Source: Bacillus sp. Marseille-Q3570 (GTDB lineage: Bacteria; Bacillota; Bacilli; Bacillales; Fictibacillaceae). From it: a stretch of 64,000 bases of DNA. Where the stretch lies: assembly GCF_946151055.1 (NCBI RefSeq), contig NZ_CAMGYZ010000014.1:41475-105474 (forward strand), in the 5' to 3' direction. A model generated the notes under the pieces. The model worked only from the letters and a program-made list of their open reading frames with translations. It had not been told where the DNA came from and did no database searches. The translations under genes were made by a program, and so were the position numbers. Within the stretch, counting starts at the first letter, position 1; each line of letters begins with the position of its first letter. Shown here piece by piece: positions 1-9,058 of this stretch.

Positions 1-189
1 TCCGAGCCTTACATTACCGTTCAAGAACTAGACGAGTTCTGTAAAAATCATCCTAAGCTGTCTAATTTCAAACGTCCGAGAAAATATGTCTTCATAAAAG
101 AATTACCTAAAAGCCCTGTAGGTAAAATACTTCGAAGACAATTGCGTGAAGGGAATTTTGAATTATTTAAAGATGAAACGGTTGTTTAA
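1..189 (+). CDS. C-terminal end of an AMP-forming acyl-CoA/aromatic-acid CoA ligase (partial)
   Basis: The gene enters from the left edge and only its last 62 codons are visible. They contain the ligase core motif PKSPVGKILRR at about residues 38-48 of the fragment, whose lysine is the adenylation-catalytic lysine in the ANL superfamily (acyl-CoA synthetases, benzoate-CoA and related ligases). The preceding segment FKRPRKYVFIKELP is typical of the C-terminal lid. The gene ends 27 bases before the crotonase gene, so they probably share a transcript. Substrate specificity cannot be read from this fragment; the BenE-type transporter downstream makes an aromatic acid plausible, but that is inference. 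Confidence 0.85.
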   Translation, partial: SEPYITVQELDEFCKNHPKLSNFKRPRKYVFIKELPKSPVGKILRRQLREGNFELFKDETVV

Positions 190-216
190 AGCCCATACTT
201 GAAAGGAGATATTACG

Positions 217-1005
217 ATGACAACGACTCTGAAATATGACCACATACGAGTAGAAAAGAATATTGAGGATCAAACAGCTACAATCGTTTTTGATCGACCA
301 GAGAAGATGAATTATATCAGCATGCAAGCTCGCTCTCAATTTTCCGAAATTTTTGATGAGTTAAACAAAGATGATGAAGTCCGTGTCATTATTATTAAGG
401 GGGAAGGAGATAAAGCATTCAGTGCAGGAGGGAGTATTCCTCAATTCATGGAAACTCATCCGGAGGTTTTATCCAATCTTGCGGATAATGTTGCAGCTCC
501 TGAGAGATCCCCTAAACCTGTTATTGCCCAACTGCAAGGATTTACGTTCGGAGTCGGATTTGAAATCGCAATGGCATGTGATTTTCGTATAGCGGCTGAG
601 GATACATTACTTGCCTTACCAGAAATGAACCTCGGTATGATCCCTGGAAGCGGAGGAACGCAACGGGTAGCGAGAGCTGTAGGGTTGACAAGAGCAAAAG
701 ATATGATTATGAGAGCAAGAAGAATTCCAGCTGAGGAAGGGTATCAATGGGGACTTTTAACAAAAGTCGTAGAAAAAGAACGTTTAGAAGAAGAAGTTCA
801 AAATCTAGCAAAAGAGTTAACGAGATTCTCCCCATTAGCACAACGTGTATGTAAAGAGGTCCTCAATGCTGCGGAAGAGGGGCCGCTTCGTACAGGCTTG
901 GAAATTGAAGGACGTGCTTATGGATTGCTTAGGTCAACTGATGATTTTAAAGAAGGCGTAGAAGCTTTTGTTCAAAAAAGAAAACCAAACTTTACTGGTA
1001 AGTAA
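217..1005 (+). CDS. Enoyl-CoA hydratase/isomerase family protein (crotonase)
   Basis: A 262-residue protein of normal crotonase length. It would hydrate or isomerise an acyl-CoA thioester made by the ligase upstream. The oxyanion-hole region AFSAGGS is at about residues 67-73, and both glutamates used by true hydratases are present: E116 in GVGFEIAMACD and E136 in ALPEMNLG, followed by PGSGGTQR. A TTG 18 bases upstream also opens the frame, but AAAGGAG at 202-208 is placed for the ATG at 217. It lies between the ligase and the BenE transporter, suggesting a short catabolic operon for a carboxylic acid. The exact pathway is not determined. Confidence 0.92.
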   Translation: MTTTLKYDHIRVEKNIEDQTATIVFDRPEKMNYISMQARSQFSEIFDELNKDDEVRVIIIKGEGDKAFSAGGSIPQFMETHPEVLSNLADNVAAPERSPKPVIAQLQGFTFGVGFEIAMACDFRIAAEDTLLALPEMNLGMIPGSGGTQRVARAVGLTRAKDMIMRARRIPAEEGYQWGLLTKVVEKERLEEEVQNLAKELTRFSPLAQRVCKEVLNAAEEGPLRTGLEIEGRAYGLLRSTDDFKEGVEAFVQKRKPNFTGK

Positions 1006-1101
1006 GTTGATTTCCTGCGGGGGTATACTCCGCAGGAAACATAGAATTTATCTGAACTAAAATGACAGAATATTCTGTATATTTTATGAGGAGGAATGAC
1101 A

Positions 1102-2337
1102 ATGAGTGATCGAAAAGGTCTTCTTCAACATTTAAACCTCAACACCATTAGCGCAGGTACTCTGGCTGCAATATTTGGATGTACAGGTCCCGCATTAATC
1201 GTAATCGGCGGTGCTCAGAATGGAGGCTTAACACAAACTGAAACCATTTCTTGGCTCTTTGCAATTTATTTTTTCGGTGGTTTATTAGGGTTGATCTTAT
1301 CTATTAGATATAAACAACCAATTGCAGGAGCATACTCAATTCCCGGAGCTGTCCTTGTAGCGGGAGCGTTATCTCATTTTTCATTGAATGAAGCAGCAGG
1401 TGCTTATCTGGTAGCGGGGATCATCGTATTTATTTTAGGAATCAGCGGTTTAATCAGCAAAGTGATGCATTGGATTCCTGTCCCGATCGTTATGGCGATG
1501 ATCGTAGGAGCAATGATTAAATTTGGAACAGGAATGATTACTTCATTAGAAAAGGCTCCAATAATAGCTGGTTCAGCTATCCTTGTCTATTTACTTTCCT
1601 CAAGTTTCGTGAAAAAAGTTCCACCCATTTTATCTGCATTCCTAGTTGCAATAATTCTTGCAGTTTTTACGAACCAGTTTCATATGGGTGCGATGGAACC
1701 AAATTTTATTATTCCTCAATTGGTCATCCCTACATTTAGTCTTGACGCGATTATTTCCATATCAATTCCACTAGCTTTACTGGTTATTGGAGCAGAAAAT
1801 GCTCAAGCAACTGGTGTATTAATAGCTCAAGATTACAAGCCGCCTATTAATGCAATGACGATATATAGTGGGATCGGTGGGATTGTAACCTCTTTATTTG
1901 GCGGCCATAATGCAAATGTTGCAGGTCCAATGACAGCAATTTGTGCGTCCGAAGAATCCGGAAAAGATAAGAATGCCCGTTATGCTTCTGTTGTAGTAAA
2001 TGGAGTGTTATTTGGTGCTTTTGGGTTGTTGGCAGGAGTAGCAGTCCCATTTGTAACCGCCATGCCAGGTGTCTTGATCGGTACAGTTGCTGGTCTCGCC
2101 ATGATAGGCGTTCTACTAAGCTCCCTACAATCTGCATTCTCAAAACCAAGATTTCAAATTGGTTCCTTCTTTGCTCTTGTCATCGGAATGTCAGGTGTTA
2201 GTTTCTTTGCTATAAGTTCGCCATTCTGGGCAATCGTAGGAGGAGTCATTGTATCCTATTTTATAGAAAGAAGAGACTTCGATACTCTTAGGAATAACCC
2301 TAAAGAGACACCAAAAGCACAGTTTGAGACTGCCTGA
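1102..2337 (+). CDS. BenE-family benzoate/H+ symporter-like membrane protein
   Basis: A 411-residue, almost wholly hydrophobic protein with many membrane segments. The BenE hallmarks are visible: IFGCTGPALIVIGGAQNGGL near the N terminus, QPIAGAYSIPGAVL at about 75-88, and GGHNANVAGPMTAICAS in the middle. In Proteobacteria BenE imports benzoate; many Bacilli carry a homologue of unproven substrate. An ATG at 1096 abuts AGGAGG (1089-1094), so the ATG at 1102 is preferred. Position behind a CoA ligase and a crotonase supports uptake of a carboxylic acid for CoA-dependent degradation. A terminator follows directly. Confidence 0.88.
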   Translation: MSDRKGLLQHLNLNTISAGTLAAIFGCTGPALIVIGGAQNGGLTQTETISWLFAIYFFGGLLGLILSIRYKQPIAGAYSIPGAVLVAGALSHFSLNEAAGAYLVAGIIVFILGISGLISKVMHWIPVPIVMAMIVGAMIKFGTGMITSLEKAPIIAGSAILVYLLSSSFVKKVPPILSAFLVAIILAVFTNQFHMGAMEPNFIIPQLVIPTFSLDAIISISIPLALLVIGAENAQATGVLIAQDYKPPINAMTIYSGIGGIVTSLFGGHNANVAGPMTAICASEESGKDKNARYASVVVNGVLFGAFGLLAGVAVPFVTAMPGVLIGTVAGLAMIGVLLSSLQSAFSKPRFQIGSFFALVIGMSGVSFFAISSPFWAIVGGVIVSYFIERRDFDTLRNNPKETPKAQFETA

Positions 2338-2356
2338 TCATTTGTTTCGCCTAGTA

Positions 2357-2386
2357 AAAAAACTCGCCAAACGGCGGGTTTTTATT
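2357..2386 (+). terminator. Rho-independent terminator after the BenE-like gene
   Basis: Stem 2361-2368 with 2373-2380 (AACTCGCC / GGCGGGTT, one G-T pair), loop AAAC, then a T-rich tail. It ends the ligase-crotonase-transporter unit. Confidence 0.85.
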
Positions 2387-2510
2387 TACATATATTAAAA
2401 ATTTAAAAAATTCAAAAAATAAAAAGGATAATACGTTTTCATCGAGAATAGCATTTATAAAGACTTAATAAAGCCATTGGAAAAAGTAAGTTAATTCAAG
2501 GAGAATTCAT

Positions 2511-3719
2511 ATGAAAAGAACAGGCGACTTGAAGTTAATCCAGGAATTGAATCGCTTCATCATTCTGGATACGATTCGGCAAAAGGGTCCGATATCCAGG
2601 AGTGACATTGCCAAATTGAATAAAATAAGCCCGACCACGGTCACGTCAGCTGTTTCTGAATTGATCAGGGCTGGTCTTGTCCAGGAGGGAGGAACCGGTG
2701 AATCAAAAGGAGGCAGGAAACCGATATTAGTCAGGTTCGTTCCTGATAGGCACTTTATAATTGCAGTATCCATTACAAACGCCAATATAACCATCGCCGA
2801 GATGAATTTGGATGCTCAGGTCTCACGGAAAGAAATCTATCCAGTAGGAACCTTGACAGGAAGTAAGCTTGTCGATCACATTACAACAAGCTTAGAAACG
2901 TTTTTATCATATTATCTTGATCTTATTCCATGCATTGGAATATCCATCATTACACCTGGTATTGTCGATCCGGATAACGGTGTGATCCGCTATAACCCGA
3001 AACTGGACCTGAAAGACGTGCCATTGAAAGACATCATCCAAGAGAAATTCCATCTGAAAACGATCGTCGACAACGATTCGAATGCACTCGTGCTCGCTGA
3101 AAAAAACTTCGGTGATTACAAGGATCACAAGAACCTCATCTATATTACAGTAGGTGAAGGGCTAGGTGCAGGGATTTATGTAAACGGTTCCATTTTCAGG
3201 GGTTTCCATGGAGGTGCTGGCGAGTTCGGGCATATCAGCATCGATCGCAACGGCATCAGTTGTGACTGTGGAAACAGGGGTTGTCTTGAAAACTATGTGA
3301 ATTGGCCAGCCATTTATTCAACAATATTATCCGCTATCGCAAGAGGCAAACAAACCGCCATTTCTGAAATGACGCAAGGGGATATGAATAAAGTTACGAT
3401 TGATACTTTCATAGCAGCTCTTCGGGAGGGAGATGGGCTGGCAAAAGAAATCATGTGTGAAATTGCTGATTATCTTTCAACTGGGATCATCAATCTGATC
3501 AACTTGTTCAACCCGGATGTCATCATCATTGGGGGGGATGTGTTCTATCATGAGCACTCTTATTTGAATAGGGTGGAAACCCAAATAAAGAAAAACGGTA
3601 TGTCGATTTTGACGGATGGTTTGAAGGTCAAACCATCATCACTTGGAGGAAATTTTGAGCTTGTAGGAGCAGCAGCCATCCTATTGAATGAAGTATTTCA
3701 ATTTTCTTTGACCACTTGA
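2511..3719 (+). CDS. ROK-family transcriptional repressor (XylR/NagC type)
   Basis: 402 residues: an N-terminal winged helix-turn-helix (about 10-65, KGPISRSDIAKLNKISPTTV) fused to a ROK sugar-binding domain. The ROK zinc signature is intact, GHISIDRNGISCDCGNRGCLE shortened here to its key residues H and the Cys of CDCGNRGC near residue 250. The DxGxT phosphate-binding motif of ROK kinases is replaced (AVSITNANIT), so it should bind a sugar but not phosphorylate it. AAGGAG precedes the ATG at 2511. It is the first gene of the sugar operon and the probable local repressor, released by the imported sugar or an intermediate. Confidence 0.93.
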   Translation: MKRTGDLKLIQELNRFIILDTIRQKGPISRSDIAKLNKISPTTVTSAVSELIRAGLVQEGGTGESKGGRKPILVRFVPDRHFIIAVSITNANITIAEMNLDAQVSRKEIYPVGTLTGSKLVDHITTSLETFLSYYLDLIPCIGISIITPGIVDPDNGVIRYNPKLDLKDVPLKDIIQEKFHLKTIVDNDSNALVLAEKNFGDYKDHKNLIYITVGEGLGAGIYVNGSIFRGFHGGAGEFGHISIDRNGISCDCGNRGCLENYVNWPAIYSTILSAIARGKQTAISEMTQGDMNKVTIDTFIAALREGDGLAKEIMCEIADYLSTGIINLINLFNPDVIIIGGDVFYHEHSYLNRVETQIKKNGMSILTDGLKVKPSSLGGNFELVGAAAILLNEVFQFSLTT

Positions 3720-3807
3720 TTTTTGCAGTGGAAAAAGTTTGGTATTTGAAGATCTACATTGGACAAATCGAGTACGATCATTTAAAAATCCAAAGGAGGA
3801 AAAACCA

Positions 3808-5073
3808 ATGAAACGTATGGTTTCACTATTGATGATCTTGATGTTGACAATGTTAGCTGCTTGTACACCAGCTGATACCATCTCATCCAATGAGAAGGAA
3901 GGGACACCAGACAATCCTGTCACGATTTCATTTTTCCAACCAGGACTTGAACAGCCGAATGCAAGGGAACCTGTTGAAAAAATGATCAAACAGTTTGAGG
4001 AAGAAAATCCAGGTATCAAGGTTGATATCCAATCGGTTGGCTGGGGAGAAGCGTATCAGAAGCTTGTAACCGGGTTCAGCAGTGGGACTGCACCAGATGT
4101 GATCCATGGTGGGACTCGATGGGTAGGTGCTTTCGCTGCGATGGATGGAATCATGGCACTGGATGAGTATGCAGAAGAAAGACTTTCTCTCTATCATGAT
4201 CCACTTCAAAAGGCTGTGACCTACCAGGATGAAATTTACGCAATTCCAAGATCTTTCTCTGCACGTGCGATCATCTACCGATCGGATTTGATAAAAGAAC
4301 CTCCGAAAACCTGGGATGAACTAGTGGAGGTTGCAAAGAAAGTGCAGGAAGAGAATGACGGCATGTATGGTTTTGCGGTCGCAGGTGCAAAACACGTTTC
4401 GACGACAACACAATTTTTCAACTATGTGTTCCAGAATGGCGGCGATATTTTTGACGAAGATGGAAACCCCGTCTTGAATTCTAAAGAGGCAGTCGAGGCA
4501 CTTGAATACTATGCCGATTTGTACACAGAGCATAAAGTGGTCCCGAATCCGATCGAGTATAACCGTGAGCAGTTACCGGTCCTGTTTAAGGAAGGAAAGA
4601 TCGCCATGTTCGTTTGTGGACCTTGGGCAAAGGCCATTATGGGATTAGAGCCGGACAACCCGGAAACGCCGTTTAAAACAGCGGTATTGCCAAAAGGAAA
4701 AGAAATGTCAAACACACTGGTTTCAGACTCCTTGATGGTGTCTTCGAAGACAGAGCATCCAGAAGCATCCTGGAAACTGATTGAGTATATGACATCTCCA
4801 GAAGAGCAGAAGAAACGTGACAAAGAACAAGGTTTGGTACCGATTCAGAAGGAGGAAGCTGAAGATCCGTTCTTTAAGGAAGACCCATATTTTTCTCCAT
4901 TTGTAGAAATGGCTACGATGGGTAAAGAACAGCCAGTTCCTGCAGCCTGGGAACCATTCCAGGATATCGTCTCTGAAGCGGTCCAAAAAGCGTTGAATGG
5001 TGAAGATCCGCAAAAAGCATTGGATGAAGCAGTCAAGAAAATCGAGAAAGAGAAATTAGCACCAACAAAATAG
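3808..5073 (+). CDS. Carbohydrate ABC transporter substrate-binding lipoprotein
   Basis: 421 residues. Lys/Arg-rich N terminus, hydrophobic stretch and lipobox LAAC near residues 15-18 mark an extracellular lipoprotein. The mature part is a family 1 sugar-binding protein (ITISFFQPG, later TAPDVIHGG and GPWAKAIMG). The frame is open to 3739, but AAAGGAGG at 3792-3799 fixes the ATG at 3808. It delivers sugar to the two permeases that follow. The 140-base gap to the first permease holds GGGGA (5158-5162) and TCCCC (5182-5186) followed by TTTT, which may partly terminate transcription so that the binding protein is made in excess. Confidence 0.93.
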   Translation: MKRMVSLLMILMLTMLAACTPADTISSNEKEGTPDNPVTISFFQPGLEQPNAREPVEKMIKQFEEENPGIKVDIQSVGWGEAYQKLVTGFSSGTAPDVIHGGTRWVGAFAAMDGIMALDEYAEERLSLYHDPLQKAVTYQDEIYAIPRSFSARAIIYRSDLIKEPPKTWDELVEVAKKVQEENDGMYGFAVAGAKHVSTTTQFFNYVFQNGGDIFDEDGNPVLNSKEAVEALEYYADLYTEHKVVPNPIEYNREQLPVLFKEGKIAMFVCGPWAKAIMGLEPDNPETPFKTAVLPKGKEMSNTLVSDSLMVSSKTEHPEASWKLIEYMTSPEEQKKRDKEQGLVPIQKEEAEDPFFKEDPYFSPFVEMATMGKEQPVPAAWEPFQDIVSEAVQKALNGEDPQKALDEAVKKIEKEKLAPTK

Positions 5074-5213
5074 TTCTTCAAGGGGTTGGCTCATAAATGT
5101 CAAGCATCTCCACTAGCATTTCCATGTACACGACAGATTGTCTGTTGAATGCTGAGTGGGGAAGTGGGCACGTATGAGTTGTCCCCTTTTCTACCTGATA
5201 GGAGGTCTTCAAA

Positions 5214-6146
5214 TTGAAAACAGAAATGGTAAAACCGCTCAAGCCCCTCCCATCGGATAAGGGACGCTGGCGATTTTCTCCAGAGCATTCTCCTGTACTC
5301 TATTTGCTTCCGATGCTTGTTTTCATGGCTGTTATGGTAGGTTACCCGATTGGTCGCGTCATCTACCTTTCGTTCACACAAAACATATTGACGAGGCCTG
5401 ATCTCGGTATTTCGTTCGTTGGATTGGATAATTATCTGAGCTTATTCACATCCGCTGAATTCTGGGAAACAGCATTGAGGACGGGGCTTTGGACATCATT
5501 ATCGGTTGTTGGCAAGACGGTGATCGGGTTTTTGGTTGCCTGGTTGCTGGCGAAGGATATTGCCTTTAAAAAGTTTTACATTCTATTGTTGTTGATTCCC
5601 TGGGTGACTCCAATGGTCGTTGCTGCCGTCGCATGGAGATGGGTGTATGACGGACAGTTCGGGATGCTGAACTGGATTCTCCTGGAAGCCCATATAATCA
5701 ATGAACACGTCATTTGGCTGGGAGGAAAAATGTCCGCCTTTTTTGCAACAGCTGAAACAGATATGTGGCTGGGCATTCCGTTCATGGCGATGGTGTTCCT
5801 TGCAGGGCTGCAAGCCATTCCAGTCGAGCTGATTGAATCATCTGAGATAGACGGGGCGTCATCGTTCCATAAAATGCGCTACATCATTTTCCCGTTGATG
5901 AAGCCGATCACACTGGTTGCTACGACTTTATCAGCAATTTGGACGTTCAATTCCTTCGGTGTCATCTGGCCATTGACAAGAGGTGGACCAGTCAACGCTA
6001 CAGAGACGTTGATTGTTGATGCGTATAAGCGTTCTTTCGGCTCCTTCGATCTGGGGATGGGTGCAACGATCGCTGTTGTCATTTTCCTCATTTTGCTTAT
6101 GTTTACGATTGCATATAAACGATTATTGATGAAGCAGGAAACTTAA
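5214..6146 (+). CDS. Sugar ABC transporter permease, MalF type
   Basis: 310 residues with several hydrophobic segments and the binding-protein-dependent permease EAA loop near the C-terminal third (ELIESSEIDGASSFHKMRYI), which docks to the ATPase. The first ATG (5226) is 20 bases from the ribosome binding site GGAGG at 5201-5205, whereas TTG at 5214 is 8 bases away, so TTG is chosen. No ATP-binding subunit is encoded in this operon; Bacilli commonly use a shared ATPase such as MsmX for this transporter class, which is the likely arrangement here. Confidence 0.93.
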   Translation: MKTEMVKPLKPLPSDKGRWRFSPEHSPVLYLLPMLVFMAVMVGYPIGRVIYLSFTQNILTRPDLGISFVGLDNYLSLFTSAEFWETALRTGLWTSLSVVGKTVIGFLVAWLLAKDIAFKKFYILLLLIPWVTPMVVAAVAWRWVYDGQFGMLNWILLEAHIINEHVIWLGGKMSAFFATAETDMWLGIPFMAMVFLAGLQAIPVELIESSEIDGASSFHKMRYIIFPLMKPITLVATTLSAIWTFNSFGVIWPLTRGGPVNATETLIVDAYKRSFGSFDLGMGATIAVVIFLILLMFTIAYKRLLMKQET

Positions 6147-6167
6147 TTCAACTGGAGGTGAAAAAGG

Positions 6168-6998
6168 ATGACAAAAACCTTGAACCACCTGCTCATACAT
6201 GCGACGCTCCTGTTCTTATTCGCACTTCTGTTGTTTCCGGTCGTCGTCATGTTCTCGACCTCCCTTCAAACCTTTGAAAATATTTTTTCATGGCCGCCGG
6301 ATTGGATTCCAGCGAACCCGCAGTGGGTGAACTATTTCAATGTTTGGTTCGGAGACTATCAATTTAGCTTACCATTTTTCAATAGTTTATTTATATCAAC
6401 CTTTACGGCTGTCATTACGATAATAATTGCATTTCCAGCAGCCTATGCCATTACACGGTTCACATTTTTTGGCCAAAATGCATTATTGTTCATTGTCCTT
6501 GTGACCCAGATGTTTTCCCCGATCGTTTTAATTGTCGGGCTTTACCAACTCATGCAGGCTTATAATCTATTAAATACTTATACCGCACTCATCGTTACGA
6601 ACTGTGCGTTCACGTTGCCGATGGCTGTATGGCTGTTGCATGGTTATCTGAAGAATGTACCTGTTGAGCTGGAGCAAGCTGCTTCAGTGGATGGCTGTTC
6701 ACGCGTAAAAGGAATCATCAAGATCATTGTGCCATTGTCGGCACCTGGGATTTCGATGGCATCCATCTATGCCTTCATCATGTCGTGGAATGACTTGTTG
6801 ATCCCGTTGATTTTCATTTCCAAATCGGAAATGCGGCCGATCAGTCTAGCGCTGACAGACTTTGTCGGTCAAAACGTAATCTATTGGCATGAAATGATGG
6901 CTGCAAGCATTATTTCGACAGTGCCGATCGCCGTGATGTTCAGTTTTGTTCAAAAATACTTCATAAAAGGCTTCATGTCAGGAGCTGTGAAAGAATAG
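6168..6998 (+). CDS. Sugar ABC transporter permease, MalG type
   Basis: 276 residues, multispanning, with the EAA-type loop ELEQAASVDGCSRVKGIIKI near residue 180. It pairs with the MalF-type permease that ends 21 bases upstream. GGAGG precedes the ATG at 6168. Together with the lipoprotein it forms an importer lacking its own ATPase. Confidence 0.93.
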   Translation: MTKTLNHLLIHATLLFLFALLLFPVVVMFSTSLQTFENIFSWPPDWIPANPQWVNYFNVWFGDYQFSLPFFNSLFISTFTAVITIIIAFPAAYAITRFTFFGQNALLFIVLVTQMFSPIVLIVGLYQLMQAYNLLNTYTALIVTNCAFTLPMAVWLLHGYLKNVPVELEQAASVDGCSRVKGIIKIIVPLSAPGISMASIYAFIMSWNDLLIPLIFISKSEMRPISLALTDFVGQNVIYWHEMMAASIISTVPIAVMFSFVQKYFIKGFMSGAVKE

Positions 6999-7013
6999 AA
7001 GGGAGAGTTTTCA

Positions 7014-8027
7014 ATGCATCATGTACTAATACTGGGAGCAGGAACAATGGGAAGGGTGCATGCTGAAGCTTATGCGGAGATGGATAACGTTCAAGTAGTC
7101 GGTATAGTGGACAGGGACTCGGAAAAAGCTGGTCAGCTCGCTTCGCCGCTTGGTGCACCAGTCTTTACATCAGTCGATGAGGCACTAGTCACACTTGAAC
7201 ATTTCACTGTAGTCGATATATGCTTGCCGACCTTTTTGCATAAGAAAAATGTATTACGGTTTGCAGAGATCGGCATCGATATCATCTGTGAAAAGCCGAT
7301 CGCCCGTAACCTTGAAGATGCAAGAGAGATCATCGATTTTTGTAAAGAAAAGGACGTGAAACTGTTTGTCGGGCATGTCGTCCGTTTCTTCCCAGAGTAT
7401 GAACTGGCGAAGCAACGGATAGACGAAGGAGCCATAGGAAAGCCTGCGGTTGCTCGAACGTTCCGTGGAGGGATCTTTCCAAAAGGCTGGAACGACTGGT
7501 ATGCCGATTTCAATCAGAGCGGCGGCTTGGTTCTCGATATGATCATCCATGATTTTGACTATTTACGATGGATGTTCGGAGAAGTCGAACGCGTCTATGC
7601 GAAAAGCTTGCTGGGAAGAAATTACCTGCAGGTTGATTACGCTTTGGTCACCCTCCGTTTTAAATCAGGGGTCATCGCTCATGTGGAAGGCTCTTGGGCG
7701 CATGAAGGATTTACGACGAAATATGAGATCGCTGGAAAAACTGGGATCATTGATTATGACAGTTCAAAGGAAACGCCGCTTCTTCTGAAAAGCAAGAAGG
7801 CTGCAAATGGAATTGGGGGAGTAGCGGTTCCGGAAAGTCCGTTGATAAAGAATCCCTATTATTTAGAGCTTGAGCACTTCTTGTCATGCATCGAACGGGA
7901 AATGGAACCGAAAGTGACTGCAGAAGATGCTTATAAAGCGGTAGAAATTGCTGTCGCTGCTTTGGAATCGATCCAATCAGGCAAGCCGGTTACGATGAAT
8001 TCAGACATGATCCACCAGCAGGTTTAA
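7014..8027 (+). CDS. Gfo/Idh/MocA-family NAD(P)-dependent sugar dehydrogenase (first copy)
   Basis: 337 residues. N-terminal Rossmann fold with GAGTMGRVHAEAY at residues 7-19 and the family motif CEKPIARN at about 91-98, whose lysine is catalytic. The C-terminal domain has GGLVLDMIIHDFDYLRW, the D-x-x-x-H-D element of the active site. Members oxidise or reduce a sugar hydroxyl, often at C3. The gene starts 15 bases after the MalG-type permease and 13 bases before a second, only distantly similar family member. The pair plus the next gene suggests oxidation and re-reduction around an elimination step; substrate unknown. Confidence 0.92.
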   Translation: MHHVLILGAGTMGRVHAEAYAEMDNVQVVGIVDRDSEKAGQLASPLGAPVFTSVDEALVTLEHFTVVDICLPTFLHKKNVLRFAEIGIDIICEKPIARNLEDAREIIDFCKEKDVKLFVGHVVRFFPEYELAKQRIDEGAIGKPAVARTFRGGIFPKGWNDWYADFNQSGGLVLDMIIHDFDYLRWMFGEVERVYAKSLLGRNYLQVDYALVTLRFKSGVIAHVEGSWAHEGFTTKYEIAGKTGIIDYDSSKETPLLLKSKKAANGIGGVAVPESPLIKNPYYLELEHFLSCIEREMEPKVTAEDAYKAVEIAVAALESIQSGKPVTMNSDMIHQQV

Positions 8028-8040
8028 GGAGGCGTTTTTC

Positions 8041-9015
8041 ATGAAAATTGGAATCATAAGTTTCGCACACATGCACGCATACAGCTATGCCAGCTCCATC
8101 CGAAAGATGAATGGAGTGGAATTGACAGGGATTGCCGACGATGATGCAGTCCGTGGTACAAAAATGGCTGAGACCTTTCATACCAACTACTATCGAGATG
8201 TCGATGCATTGCTGAATACGGAAATCGATGCAGTGATTGTCACTTCGGAAAACGTGCACCATGTCGATCATGTGATTGCTGCTGCTAAAGCAGGAAAACA
8301 CATTCTCTGTGAAAAACCTTTGGCAATCAACATGGAAGATGCCAAAAAAATGATCTCCGTGTGCAAGGAAAACGGGATCATCCTTCAGACAGCGTTTCCA
8401 GTCCGCTTCAATACTTCGATCATCAGGGCGAAGCAACTTGTAGAAGCGGGGGAACTGGGAAGGATTCTTGCTATGAGAGGAACGAATAGGGGAACCAATC
8501 CTGGGGGCTGGTTTATTGACCCTGAAAAGTCGGGCGGTGGTGCTGTAATGGACCACACAGTTCATGTTGTTGATATTATGCGCTGGTTGATGAAAGCAGA
8601 CGTAAATGAAGTTTATGCTGAAGTGGACCAGCTGATTTCTGATGAACAAATTGACGATTGCGGCATCCTTACACTTGAATTCACAAATGGCGTATTTGCC
8701 ACATTGGATTGCAGCTGGAGCCGTAACAAGGAATATCCGACCTGGGGCGACGTCACTCTTGAGATCATCGGCACAGAAGGTACGCTTTCGATTGATGCAC
8801 TATCCCAGAAGGTGAATGTTTACAGTGATGAAAAAGGATTAACCTGGGATTATTGGGGAGATGACATGGATTTTGGGCTGATCCAGGATTTTGTCACAAC
8901 CGTAATCAACAAGCAACAGCCTTCTATCACTGGTGAGGATGGGATGCGAGCAGTGGAAGTAGCGATCGCAGCTTATGAATCAGCATCTCTCAAAAAGCCT
9001 ATATGTATTGATTGA
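8041..9015 (+). CDS. Gfo/Idh/MocA-family oxidoreductase (second copy)
   Basis: 324 residues. The dinucleotide-binding loop is unusual, IISFAHMHAYSY instead of GxGxxG, although the following strand ends in the expected acidic residues (GIADDD). CEKPLAIN carries the family lysine near residue 95, and GGGAVMDHTVHVVDIMRW supplies the C-terminal active-site histidines. GGAGG just before the ATG gives a clear start. Divergence from the first copy suggests a different step or cofactor preference rather than a recent duplication. Confidence 0.9.
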   Translation: MKIGIISFAHMHAYSYASSIRKMNGVELTGIADDDAVRGTKMAETFHTNYYRDVDALLNTEIDAVIVTSENVHHVDHVIAAAKAGKHILCEKPLAINMEDAKKMISVCKENGIILQTAFPVRFNTSIIRAKQLVEAGELGRILAMRGTNRGTNPGGWFIDPEKSGGGAVMDHTVHVVDIMRWLMKADVNEVYAEVDQLISDEQIDDCGILTLEFTNGVFATLDCSWSRNKEYPTWGDVTLEIIGTEGTLSIDALSQKVNVYSDEKGLTWDYWGDDMDFGLIQDFVTTVINKQQPSITGEDGMRAVEVAIAAYESASLKKPICID

Positions 9016-9058
9016 TATTAGATTTTGAAAAAATTCGAAATAGATTGGAGAGGGTGTA

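Noticed and set aside
2425..2450. Possible cre (CcpA) site near ATACGTTTTCAT before the ROK regulator
   Set aside because: Only the right half matches the consensus; three left-half mismatches.
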